A model generated the notes under the pieces. The model made no database searches and was not told the DNA's origin. It saw nothing but the letters and a program-made list of their open reading frames with translations. The position numbers and the translations under genes were made by a program. Below are positions 1-7,446 of a stretch of DNA of 44,879 nucleotides, one piece after another. The stretch is taken from positions 1 to 44,879 of the forward strand of contig JAAYUG010000185.1 of NCBI GenBank assembly GCA_012517825.1, read 5' to 3'. Every line of letters begins with the position of its first letter. Within the stretch, counting starts at the first letter, position 1. The DNA is from Bacteroidales bacterium (GTDB lineage Bacteria; Bacteroidota; Bacteroidia; Bacteroidales; JAAYUG01).

Positions 1-2
1 AT

Positions 3-104
3 CCACAGATTGGTACCTTTAAAGACGATATCTTTGCGGATGGTTGCATCAGTATTCCCAAAATCCTCCAGCTCCGGTTCAAGGTTGAGGTAATGAAGAA
101 ATAA
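3..104 (+). CDS. C-terminal end of an unknown protein (partial)
   Basis: The window opens inside an open frame that runs 33 codons to a TAA at 102-104. The visible residues are a mixed polar and hydrophobic tail ending in EVMKK. The composition is protein-like, but nothing is diagnostic of a family. The two other forward frames stop as early or earlier (TAA at 20-22 and at 91-93), so this frame is preferred but not proven. Bases 105-274 after it hold nothing recognised. The function is unknown and the call rests only on an open frame at the edge. Confidence 0.4.
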   Translation, partial: PQIGTFKDDIFADGCISIPKILQLRFKVEVMKK

Positions 105-274
105 GCGGAAGTAATGTGATAAGTTCATGGCGGGTAAACCATAATTTAGGCAAAGTTGGCAAAATTTAACCTGATTTTTTCCATTACTGCTCACTTTTTT
201 GGTGTACACTTAAGTCAGGTTTATCCCTCCCGATGTAACAGGATTCCTTTCAATTCGGCCCAAGCGCAATGTTA

Positions 275-690
275 GCCCGGATTGCGCATCAGGAGCGAAA
301 GCGAACTGATGCGCAGTGGGTTTGCCTTGTGCGAAAGCATCCGGGCAAATCCCGCTGAAACGAAGTGAAAGCGGCCCAACGGGCACATTGCGAATGCTCT
401 CATGAGCAATGCGGATTAAGCCCGGATTGCACATCAGGAGTGTAAGCGAACTGATGCGCAGTGCGCAGGCCTTGCGCGAAAGCATCCGGGCAAATCCCGC
501 TGAAACGAAGTGAAAGCGGCCCAACGGGCACATTGCGAATGCTCTCATGAGCAATGCGGATTAAGCCCGGATTGCGCATCAGGAGTGTAAGCGAACTGAT
601 GCGCAGTGCGCAGGCCTTGCGCGAAAGCATCCGGGCAAATCCCGCTGAAACGAAGTGGAAGCGGCCCTTGCGGCAACTGGCGCATTTTTA
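275..690. repeat. Array of 145-base palindromic repeat units
   Basis: Three head-to-tail units start at 275, 420 and 565, each opening with GCCCGGATTGC. Units 1 and 2 are 145 bases long and nearly identical. Unit 3 diverges after about position 667. Each unit has two halves. Half A (275-346 in unit 1) is a nested palindrome: outer arms GCCCGGAT (275-282) and ATCCGGGC (339-346), inner arms GCGCATCAG (284-292) and CTGATGCGC (306-314). Half B holds weaker stems, among them CCGCT/AGCGG and TGCTC/GAGCA. Short open frames cross the array in several phases, but their repeated translations look like by-products. Truncated copies lie elsewhere in the window. The array looks like a REP/BIME-type or small non-autonomous element; its family is not recognised. 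Confidence 0.9.
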
Positions 691-713
691 AGATACCCAA
701 TACAGGAATGATT

Positions 714-748
714 CGCATTGCATGAGAATTTTTTTCTAATGCAATGCG
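714..748 (-). terminator. Perfect 10-bp stem downstream of lpxH
   Basis: The arms CGCATTGCAT (714-723) and ATGCAATGCG (739-748) are perfectly complementary, with a 15-base loop containing a T tract on the plus strand. The hairpin begins 16 bases past the lpxH stop codon on the minus strand, where a terminator is expected. No U run follows the stem in that direction, so it could instead be part of the adjacent repeat array, which shares CATTGC and GCAATGCG motifs. Confidence 0.4.
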
Positions 749-763
749 TTTGACAAAATATCT

Positions 764-1510
764 TCAAAAATCAGGCTGATATTCTTTAAGCAGGCATACT
801 TCACCGTCAAACACCGCATAGCTGCTGCCAAATATCCATTCTCCAAGGTTGATGAGGCGGGATGTGCCGTTGAGGTTGATATCAATGGCCACATGCCGGT
901 GGCCAAATACAAAATAGTCGAAATGCTCCCTTTCCAGAATCTTTCTCGCAAATACAATTTGTTCTTCTTTTTCCTCCCCCTGAAATGCTTCTGATACCCC
1001 TTTGGAATACCTGCTCTTTTTTGACCACCAGTGGGCAAAGGCTGTTGAAGCATTGGGATGGATACGTGCATAGAACCATTGCAATACTTTGGAATGGAAA
1101 ATGGCCTTCAGCAGCTTGTACCCAGGATCACCGGGACCCAATCCATCACCATGGGCAATATAGAAACGTTTCCCTTTAAGCACGGTTATCAGCGGTCCAT
1201 TATGAACGGTAAGCCCTATTTCGGAAGGCAGGTAATCAAAAACCCATACATCATGGTTGCCGGTAAAAAAATGGATATCAATGCCGCGATCAGATAATTC
1301 GGCCAGTTTTCCCAGGGTCCGCACAAACCCCCTGGGCACAACCTTCCTGTATTCAAACCAGTAATCAAAGATGTCGCCTAACAGATACAGAGCTTCGGCA
1401 TCCTGTTTGATCTCATCAAGCCACTGAACAAATTTCCTCTCTCTTTGCCTGCTTTTTTCAACCGGGTGCAGGCCCAGATGGAGATCGGAAACAAAATAAA
1501 TGTTACCCAT
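764..1510 (-). CDS. lpxH: UDP-2,3-diacylglucosamine diphosphatase LpxH
   Basis: This is a calcineurin-like metallophosphoesterase of 248 residues. LpxH hydrolyses UDP-2,3-diacylglucosamine to lipid X and UMP, the fourth step of lipid A synthesis, at the inner membrane. The metal-binding motifs appear in order: DLHLG (D9, H11), GDIFD (D46), GNHD (N85, H86), AHGDG (H120) and FGHRH near residue 205. Length and motif spacing fit the LpxH family, as known from other Gram-negatives. It is the last gene of a minus-strand cluster, starting 6 bases after the stop of a TlpA-like lipoprotein gene, so co-transcription is likely. A link between lipid A synthesis and those lipoproteins is only suggested by position. 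Other UDP-diacylglucosamine hydrolases (LpxI, LpxG) are less like it. Confidence 0.9.
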   Translation of the reverse strand: MGNIYFVSDLHLGLHPVEKSRQRERKFVQWLDEIKQDAEALYLLGDIFDYWFEYRKVVPRGFVRTLGKLAELSDRGIDIHFFTGNHDVWVFDYLPSEIGLTVHNGPLITVLKGKRFYIAHGDGLGPGDPGYKLLKAIFHSKVLQWFYARIHPNASTAFAHWWSKKSRYSKGVSEAFQGEEKEEQIVFARKILEREHFDYFVFGHRHVAIDINLNGTSRLINLGEWIFGSSYAVFDGEVCLLKEYQPDF

Positions 1511-1516
1511 GCTGAT

Positions 1517-2692
1517 CTAACGTAAAAGGGGAGCAATAATGGCGGCAAGATTATCCGGGTCGGGATTTACCGCAACGATTTCTCCATCCTTGTTGATAAT
1601 GTATTCTGAAGGCAATTGCTGAACATTGTACAGCCGGGCGGCAAGTGATGTTTCGAACGGACCGCCCCAGACACTGATCCATGGATAGCCTGCATCCAGC
1701 ACAAAGGCTGCCCATTTAGGCCTGTCGGGATCAAGAGAAACCTGATAAATCCGTAATCCTTTCTTCTCAAAACGTTTATACAGTTCAACAAACTCCCGGT
1801 TCTGAACCAGGCACCCCGGCAAATCGGAACGCCAGAAACTGACAAGAATCACTTTCCCTGTGAGCGAAGAAAGCCTGATGGTGTCGGAGGAAACGTTAGG
1901 CAAACGCAGGTCGGGAAATCCGATGGATTTTTTCTGCGCCAGCGTTGTCAGTAAAAGCCGTTGCCGCTGATTCATCAGCCGGTTGAAATGGGCACGAAGG
2001 GCTTTCACTTCATCAGAATGCGGATATCTTTTCGAAAGCGAGTCACCGGCTATTTTAAAATACTGAAGGTCTTTGGCCGAATAGAAGACCCATGTACTGT
2101 CATCGTACTTCTGATAAAGTGCATAGATGCTGGCCAGGGAATTGTAGTGCGAAAGAACAAAACGAATGCTCTCCCTGTGCTGGGAATCGGCCAGTGCCCT
2201 GAATTCGGCATCAAGGCTGGCCCGGTCAGAATCATACTTCTGGTCGGTTGGTAAAGCATTGTACAGATTCCGCAGAGAATCCATTTTATGAACCGTAACA
2301 TACAGCCTTTGCCCCAATTCACGGATAGACTGCGAACCAGGCGAACCATTTACCTCGTATCCGAAAGGAAGTTTTTCCTGAGGCACCTTCAGGCGAATGC
2401 GCTCACCCGGTTCGGCCAGCAGCATAATCCATTTTTCTCCGGGAAAAACCAGTTTATAAAAACGCGGCTGGCTGGTCTGAACAGTGAACGTATGCCGTCC
2501 TGAATCCTTCAGTTTAGCCGAATCCATGGGAAATTCCCTGTCAACTTTTATTTCCTTCAGAACAACAGTGGTTTTATCCTTCCCTCCGGAATAATCAAGA
2601 ATGATCTTTACCTTATTCTGTTTCCCGCAGGAAGCCAGAACCAGCATCAGAATGTACAGAATGGCAGCCCTCTTTGTCATAAAATTATTCAT
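1517..2692 (-). CDS. TlpA-like thioredoxin-fold lipoprotein, CxxC incomplete
   Basis: The product is about 391 residues. It begins with a lipoprotein signal ending in the lipobox LASC, has an N-terminal half typical of DUF4369 proteins, and ends in an AhpC/TSA-TlpA thioredoxin domain (about residues 265-390). Family members usually carry WCxxC after the FWA strand. Here the segment reads FWRSDLPGC, so only one cysteine (C294) remains and dithiol exchange looks impossible by the usual mechanism. The ATG at 2692 is chosen because it places the signal peptide correctly and overlaps the upstream stop by 8 bases, a translational-coupling arrangement. A longer frame reaches 2761 but adds an implausible extension. 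The upstream neighbour is a paralogue. The exact role is unknown; it is probably an envelope-associated protein. Confidence 0.8.
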   Translation of the reverse strand: MNNFMTKRAAILYILMLVLASCGKQNKVKIILDYSGGKDKTTVVLKEIKVDREFPMDSAKLKDSGRHTFTVQTSQPRFYKLVFPGEKWIMLLAEPGERIRLKVPQEKLPFGYEVNGSPGSQSIRELGQRLYVTVHKMDSLRNLYNALPTDQKYDSDRASLDAEFRALADSQHRESIRFVLSHYNSLASIYALYQKYDDSTWVFYSAKDLQYFKIAGDSLSKRYPHSDEVKALRAHFNRLMNQRQRLLLTTLAQKKSIGFPDLRLPNVSSDTIRLSSLTGKVILVSFWRSDLPGCLVQNREFVELYKRFEKKGLRIYQVSLDPDRPKWAAFVLDAGYPWISVWGGPFETSLAARLYNVQQLPSEYIINKDGEIVAVNPDPDNLAAIIAPLLR

Positions 2693-3938
2693 TGGTTTCA
2701 GAGTTTTTTCGCGCTTCAGCAATAACAGCACCGAGTCGTTCGGGGGGAACATCCCGTTCATAAATGCGTCCGTCTTTCCCGATTACAATAATCAGGGGCA
2801 GTGCTTCTACCGAATAAAGTTTCACAACCGGCGAATTCCAGAATTTGAGATCACTCACCTGCGGCCATGACAAACGGTCATCGGCCACTGCTTTCTGCCA
2901 GGCATCTTTGCTCCGGTCAAGGCTAACCTGCAGAAGCTGGACCTCATTGGGATTCAACCTGAAGTATTCCTGCCGGAGCATTTTGTTCAGAGCCCTGCTT
3001 TTCTGATCCCATGAAGCCCAGAAAACAAGACAAACTACTTTGCCGCGGAAAGAACTTAGCTGCACAGTATCTCCGTTGAGCGAGAGCATAACAATTTCAG
3101 GCGCAGGCATCCCTTTCCCTGCTCTTGCAACATACGATTCCTTGGCCCTCTTCTGTTCATCCCATGCGATCATTTGCGACCGAAGCATCCGCACGGGAGT
3201 GGAGGCAGGATATAAAGCATTCAGGGCTGAATCCACCATGTGGTAGTATATATAATCTTCTTCCGGGCGCAACACCGGCTCACTCCGTGATAATCCCGCC
3301 GAAGGAACCTGCTGGTACAATGCCATCAGTCCGGCCAGGTAAGAACAGTTCTTCCTTACAAAAGCGCGGGCAAATTCTTTCTTTTCCGCAACAAGACGGC
3401 GGTAGGCCGAATCCAGCTCCGGTTTTATTTCACCGGCAAAACGGGGACTGTACAAACTATCATAAAAAGTCTTCGCCAGTGCTTTGAAATCTTCCTGGTA
3501 CAACTCCTGATTCCTGACCAGTTCACTTACCTTTTCGGAATCTTCCGATCCCCTGACTGTATAATTTTTCCAGTATTCCTTTACAGGGGAAGCAAGCGCA
3601 ATTCTCTCGCCCGGATGAACGGCAAGCACTATACTCTTTTTGCTCTCTTCAAATCGAATGGAATAAAATTCAGGAAAATCGGTATGCAATGTAAAACGGA
3701 AACGGCCCTTGTCGTCGGTAATTGCTGAATCAACCGGTTCCAGTTCCGAACTGTTCATATGAAAGCAAACCACTTTCTGATTCATAGCAAAAGGGAAAGA
3801 CCCTTCGATGACTGTTTTACCGCCTTTTCCCCTGCAGCCTCCTGCAACAAAAACAACCGCTGCTGCCAGGATCAATAACCTGCTGTTGAATCTGCATCGA
3901 ATTTGCCCGGCAGAAATGATTCTTCTCATAGTTACCAT
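2685..3938 (-). CDS. TlpA-like thioredoxin-fold lipoprotein lacking CxxC
   Basis: A predicted lipoprotein of about 417 residues. A basic N-terminus and hydrophobic stretch end in VAGGC. A DUF4369-like middle follows, then a C-terminal TlpA-like domain with the strand LVFWASW. The active-site position reads FWASWDQKS, so both catalytic cysteines are absent. It is a diverged paralogue of the next gene downstream, with the same layout and the same GKVxxLxFW lead-in. Starts at 3938 and 3929 both give a normal signal peptide. The frame is open to 3992, but that start would put the signal too far inside. It heads a minus-strand cluster that ends in lpxH. A periplasmic folding or binding role without redox chemistry is inference. 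Confidence 0.78.
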   Translation of the reverse strand: MVTMRRIISAGQIRCRFNSRLLILAAAVVFVAGGCRGKGGKTVIEGSFPFAMNQKVVCFHMNSSELEPVDSAITDDKGRFRFTLHTDFPEFYSIRFEESKKSIVLAVHPGERIALASPVKEYWKNYTVRGSEDSEKVSELVRNQELYQEDFKALAKTFYDSLYSPRFAGEIKPELDSAYRRLVAEKKEFARAFVRKNCSYLAGLMALYQQVPSAGLSRSEPVLRPEEDYIYYHMVDSALNALYPASTPVRMLRSQMIAWDEQKRAKESYVARAGKGMPAPEIVMLSLNGDTVQLSSFRGKVVCLVFWASWDQKSRALNKMLRQEYFRLNPNEVQLLQVSLDRSKDAWQKAVADDRLSWPQVSDLKFWNSPVVKLYSVEALPLIIVIGKDGRIYERDVPPERLGAVIAEARKNSETNE

Positions 3939-4026
3939 TTTCGGATGCTGCGAAGATAATTTTTTCCGGACTATGTTTCTTTTATAGCGCAAAGAAACTT
4001 CAATTGCTGAAAAACTTTTGGCAAAA

Positions 4027-4058
4027 TTTCAGGGAATGCAAATTTATTATTATATTTT
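4027..4058 (+). promoter_or_regulatory. Candidate Bacteroides-type promoter for the glycogen operon
   Basis: TTTC (4027-4030) and TATATTTT (4051-4058) are separated by 20 bases. Each is one base away from the Bacteroidetes consensus boxes TTTG and TAnnTTTG. The site lies about 80 bases ahead of the debranching enzyme ATG in an AT-rich gap between divergent genes. It is the best match in this gap, but not a strong one. Confidence 0.35.
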
Positions 4059-4136
4059 CACGTCAAATCTTAACAAGCATTCCAACTAAAACGCAAATCG
4101 TTTGTTAGTTGATGCCTTCTAAAAACATTTTGAGAT

Positions 4137-6113
4137 ATGGCCTATATCAATTTCGACAAAAATAAGCTGGTGAACCTGGAATATTCACTGAGCAAGGAAA
4201 TTCTCCGTTCCAACCGGGCCGGGTCGTATGCATCGACTACCATCATCGGCTGCAATACCAGAAAATACCATGGTTTGCTTGTATGCCCGCTGGAACAGAT
4301 TGATGGCGACAAACATGTTCTTCTTTCATCGTTTGACGAAACGGTAATACAGCACGGCAGTGAATTCAATCTGGGAATTCATAAATATGCCGGTGATACG
4401 TATTATCCGAAAGGGCATAAATATGTCCGCGATTTTGAGGTGGAATTTGTTGCCAAAACCACCTATCGGGTCGGAGGTGTGGTGCTTACCAAAGAAAGCC
4501 TTATGGTAGGAAAAGAAGAACAGATTTTACTGCGGTACACCTTGCTGGATGCCCATTCGCCCACCACTCTGCGTTTCAGGCCATTTCTTGCTTTCCGGAA
4601 TTTTCACACCCTTACCCATGCCAACCTCGATGCTAACACCAAAGCCGAACCGGTAAAAAACGGCGTCCGCATTAAAATGTACCATGGATATCCTTACCTT
4701 TATATGCAGTTTAATAAACCAGTTGATTTTGTTCCGGTTCCTGACTGGTATTATGGCATTGAATACACCGAAGAAATGAAGCGCGGATACGAATTCCGCG
4801 AAGATCTTTTTGTGCCGGGATATTTTGAACTGCCCATCGAAAAAGGCGAATCCATTATCTTTTCTGCCTCGCTCAGGGAAGCAGATCCGGCAGGGCTGAA
4901 AAGAAAGTTCCAGAATGAACTAAAAAACCGTATTCCGCGTGACAGTTTCAAAAACTGCCTTCGCAACGCAGCCGAACAATTTATTGTACGGCGCGACAAA
5001 AAAACGGAAATTACCGCCGGTTTCCCCTGGTTCGGAACATGGGGCCGTGATACGTTCATTTCTCTTCCCGGCCTCACCATCGCCCTTGATGACCCCAAAA
5101 CATTCCGGGCAGTGGTTGACACACAGATCGACAAAATGAAAGACGGCCTTTTCCCCAACATGGGAAAAGATGCGGACCCCGCTTTCAACAGTGTGGATGC
5201 CCCGCTCTGGTTCTTCTGGAGTTTACAGCAATATGCCAATGAATATCAGGCGCATGAGGAAATATGGAAAAAATATAAAAAGCCGATGCAGAACATTCTC
5301 GAAGCATACCGCCATGGCGCTCCATTCAACATCCGCATGCACGAAAACGGATTGATTTTCTCCGGTGAACCCGGACGTGCCCTTACCTGGATGGATGCCG
5401 TCATTCACGGAAAACCCGTTACCCCCCGTATCGGATATGATGTTGAAATCAATGCCCTCTGGTATAACGCAGTCCGGTTTGCCCTTGAACTTGCAAAGAA
5501 TGCCCGCGACAGCCGCTTTGTCAGTCAGTGGAAAGACATACCCGAAAAAACCGGAAAATCATTCATTGAACATTTCTGGAACCCTGAACTCGGGTATTGC
5601 GCCGATTACGTCAACGGCAATTACCGCGATTTTTCCGTAAGGCCCAATATGGTCATAGCCGCATCACTTCCCTACTCGCCTCTTTCAGATGAAATGATCA
5701 ATTCCATCCTGGGATTCGTAGAACGAGAATTGCTCACGCCAAAAGGATTACGTACCCTTTCTCCGAATGACCCTGCCTACATTGGTATTTACGAAGGAGA
5801 TCAGGCCTCCCGCGATGCCGCCTACCACCAGGGTACCGTATGGCCCTGGCTTCTGCAACCATACGCACTGGCGTATCTCAAACTTCACAAAACTTCCGGA
5901 ATCAGCCACCTTAAAAAAATCGTCGAAGGATTCGAGAGCGATATGAGCGAATACGGAATTGGTACCGTTGGTGAAATTTATGATGGCGATCCTCCCCATA
6001 TGCCCAGGGGTTCAATAAGCCAGGCATGGAGTGTAGCTGCATTACTCTGGATTGACTTTACACTGAATAAACTTGAAAAGAATCTGAAACAAGATAATTC
6101 GAAAAAACTATGA
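4137..6113 (+). CDS. Glycogen debranching enzyme (amylo-alpha-1,6-glucosidase, GH133-like)
   Basis: A 658-residue protein with the two-part layout of prokaryotic GDE proteins. The N-terminal beta-rich domain (about 1-250) contains NTRKYHGLL. The C-terminal alpha/alpha-barrel (about 275-645) contains WFGTWGRDTF (D305), VEINALWYN and YHQGTVWPWL, all typical of the amylo-alpha-1,6-glucosidase family. By homology it removes alpha-1,6 branch stubs so that phosphorylase can degrade glycogen completely. There is no signal peptide, so it should be cytoplasmic. It is the first gene of a plus-strand run of four carbohydrate genes and overlaps the next by 4 bases (ATGA). Whether it also has the 4-alpha-glucanotransferase activity of the eukaryotic enzyme cannot be told; the domain for that appears absent. 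Confidence 0.92.
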   Translation: MAYINFDKNKLVNLEYSLSKEILRSNRAGSYASTTIIGCNTRKYHGLLVCPLEQIDGDKHVLLSSFDETVIQHGSEFNLGIHKYAGDTYYPKGHKYVRDFEVEFVAKTTYRVGGVVLTKESLMVGKEEQILLRYTLLDAHSPTTLRFRPFLAFRNFHTLTHANLDANTKAEPVKNGVRIKMYHGYPYLYMQFNKPVDFVPVPDWYYGIEYTEEMKRGYEFREDLFVPGYFELPIEKGESIIFSASLREADPAGLKRKFQNELKNRIPRDSFKNCLRNAAEQFIVRRDKKTEITAGFPWFGTWGRDTFISLPGLTIALDDPKTFRAVVDTQIDKMKDGLFPNMGKDADPAFNSVDAPLWFFWSLQQYANEYQAHEEIWKKYKKPMQNILEAYRHGAPFNIRMHENGLIFSGEPGRALTWMDAVIHGKPVTPRIGYDVEINALWYNAVRFALELAKNARDSRFVSQWKDIPEKTGKSFIEHFWNPELGYCADYVNGNYRDFSVRPNMVIAASLPYSPLSDEMINSILGFVERELLTPKGLRTLSPNDPAYIGIYEGDQASRDAAYHQGTVWPWLLQPYALAYLKLHKTSGISHLKKIVEGFESDMSEYGIGTVGEIYDGDPPHMPRGSISQAWSVAALLWIDFTLNKLEKNLKQDNSKKL

Positions 6114-7399
6114 GGGTTCTAATGTTCGGATGGGAGTTCCCTCCTCATATTACCGGAGGGCTTGGCACTGCCTGTTATGGGCTTACCAAGGGACTCTCGC
6201 GGTACAAAGATGTGGATGTAACCTTTGTTGTGCCCAAAGCATATGGCGATGAAGACCAGTCTTCGGCCCGCATTATCGGAGCCGATGGTGTGCATATTAA
6301 GGAAAGAACATTCACTTTCAGCGACTTCTTGCGGAAAATGAAAATGATCGAAGTGGAATCACTTCTTGTGCCGTACCTCACCCCGGAAGAATTTGAGAAA
6401 AGCTTTGAAACACTCTCTGAAAAAGAAATCGGGGTCAGCCTCCAGACGCGGGTTCGTGGCCGGCTCCGGTTTACAGGAACCTATGGAAAAAATCTCTTTC
6501 AGGAAATTTCGAATTACGCCCTGGTCGCCACCGTGCTGGCCCATGAACATCATTTCGATATCATTCATGCCCACGATTGGCTGACATTCCCTGCCGCACT
6601 CGCTGCCAAAGCCGTTTCCGGCAAACCCCTCGTGGTGCATGTCCATGCAACCGATTTCGACCGGAGCGGAGGAAGCGTAAACCCTTCCGTCTATGAAATT
6701 GAAAGGAAAGGCATGGAAGGTGCCGATAAAGTGATTACTGTCAGCAACCTTACGCGCGAAACCGTCATCCAAAAATACGGCATCCCTCCCGAAAAAGTGG
6801 TCACCATTTATAACGCAGTGGATCCTCTGACCGAAGAAGAACGCGCCCGGGAAAAGAAAGGAATCCAGGAGAAAATCGTCACTTTCCTCGGAAGAATTAC
6901 CCTGCAAAAAGGCCCTGAGTATTTTATTGAAGCAGCCAATAAAGTCCTGCAGAGAATGGACAATGTCCGCTTTGTTATGGCCGGAAGCGGCGACATGCTG
7001 CACCGCATGATACGACGGGCCGCCCGCCTGCGGATCGTGGACCGGTTTCACTTTACCGGCTTTCTCCGGGGTGATGATGTGCAGAAAATGTTCTCCCTCA
7101 GCGATGTTTATGTTATGCCTTCCGTCTCGGAACCTTTCGGTATTAGCCCCCTCGAAGCCATGCAAAGCAGCGTGCCTGTTATTATTTCATATCAGTCAGG
7201 CGTATCTGAGGTTCTGAAATATGCCATCAAGGTGAATTTCTGGGACGTGGACGCTATGGCTGATGCGATTTATGGAATCCTTAACTACGACGCCCTCTCG
7301 GATTTCTTTAAAAAATACGGCAAGGAAGAAGTGCTTCAGATGAAATGGGAGAACTCAGCCGGAAAACTCCGGGAAGTATATAAATCATTATGCAGATAA
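6110..7399 (+). CDS. GT4-family glycosyltransferase, starch/glycogen-synthase-like
   Basis: A 429-residue retaining glycosyltransferase of GT-B fold. The N-terminal lobe begins with GWEFPPHITGGLG, a glycine-rich loop like that of nucleotide-sugar glucan synthases, and contains HAHDWLTF. The C-terminal Glycos_transf_1 lobe carries SEPFGISPLEAM, the E-x7-E motif (E341, E349). No signal peptide or membrane segment is seen. It overlaps the debranching gene by 4 bases (ATGA), implying coupled translation, and is followed by the GH57 gene after 47 bases. By context it acts on alpha-glucan or a maltodextrin primer. The donor and acceptor cannot be read from the sequence. A separate GT3 glycogen synthase lies downstream, so this may be an accessory elongating or priming enzyme. 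Confidence 0.82.
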   Translation: MRVLMFGWEFPPHITGGLGTACYGLTKGLSRYKDVDVTFVVPKAYGDEDQSSARIIGADGVHIKERTFTFSDFLRKMKMIEVESLLVPYLTPEEFEKSFETLSEKEIGVSLQTRVRGRLRFTGTYGKNLFQEISNYALVATVLAHEHHFDIIHAHDWLTFPAALAAKAVSGKPLVVHVHATDFDRSGGSVNPSVYEIERKGMEGADKVITVSNLTRETVIQKYGIPPEKVVTIYNAVDPLTEEERAREKKGIQEKIVTFLGRITLQKGPEYFIEAANKVLQRMDNVRFVMAGSGDMLHRMIRRAARLRIVDRFHFTGFLRGDDVQKMFSLSDVYVMPSVSEPFGISPLEAMQSSVPVIISYQSGVSEVLKYAIKVNFWDVDAMADAIYGILNYDALSDFFKKYGKEEVLQMKWENSAGKLREVYKSLCR

Positions 7400-7446
7400 T
7401 TGATGCCGGTATAATAATTCTCATTAATTAAAATTATCATTGCGAT

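Noticed and set aside
275-690. Possible CRISPR array or tandem protein-coding repeat
   Set aside because: Units are 145 bases with no short constant repeat and variable spacers, and no cas genes are nearby. Open frames across the array repeat with it and show no family pattern.
6359-7165. Open frame of 268 codons on the minus strand
   Set aside because: It is antisense to the GT4 glycosyltransferase, which has the E-x7-E motif and glycine-rich loop.
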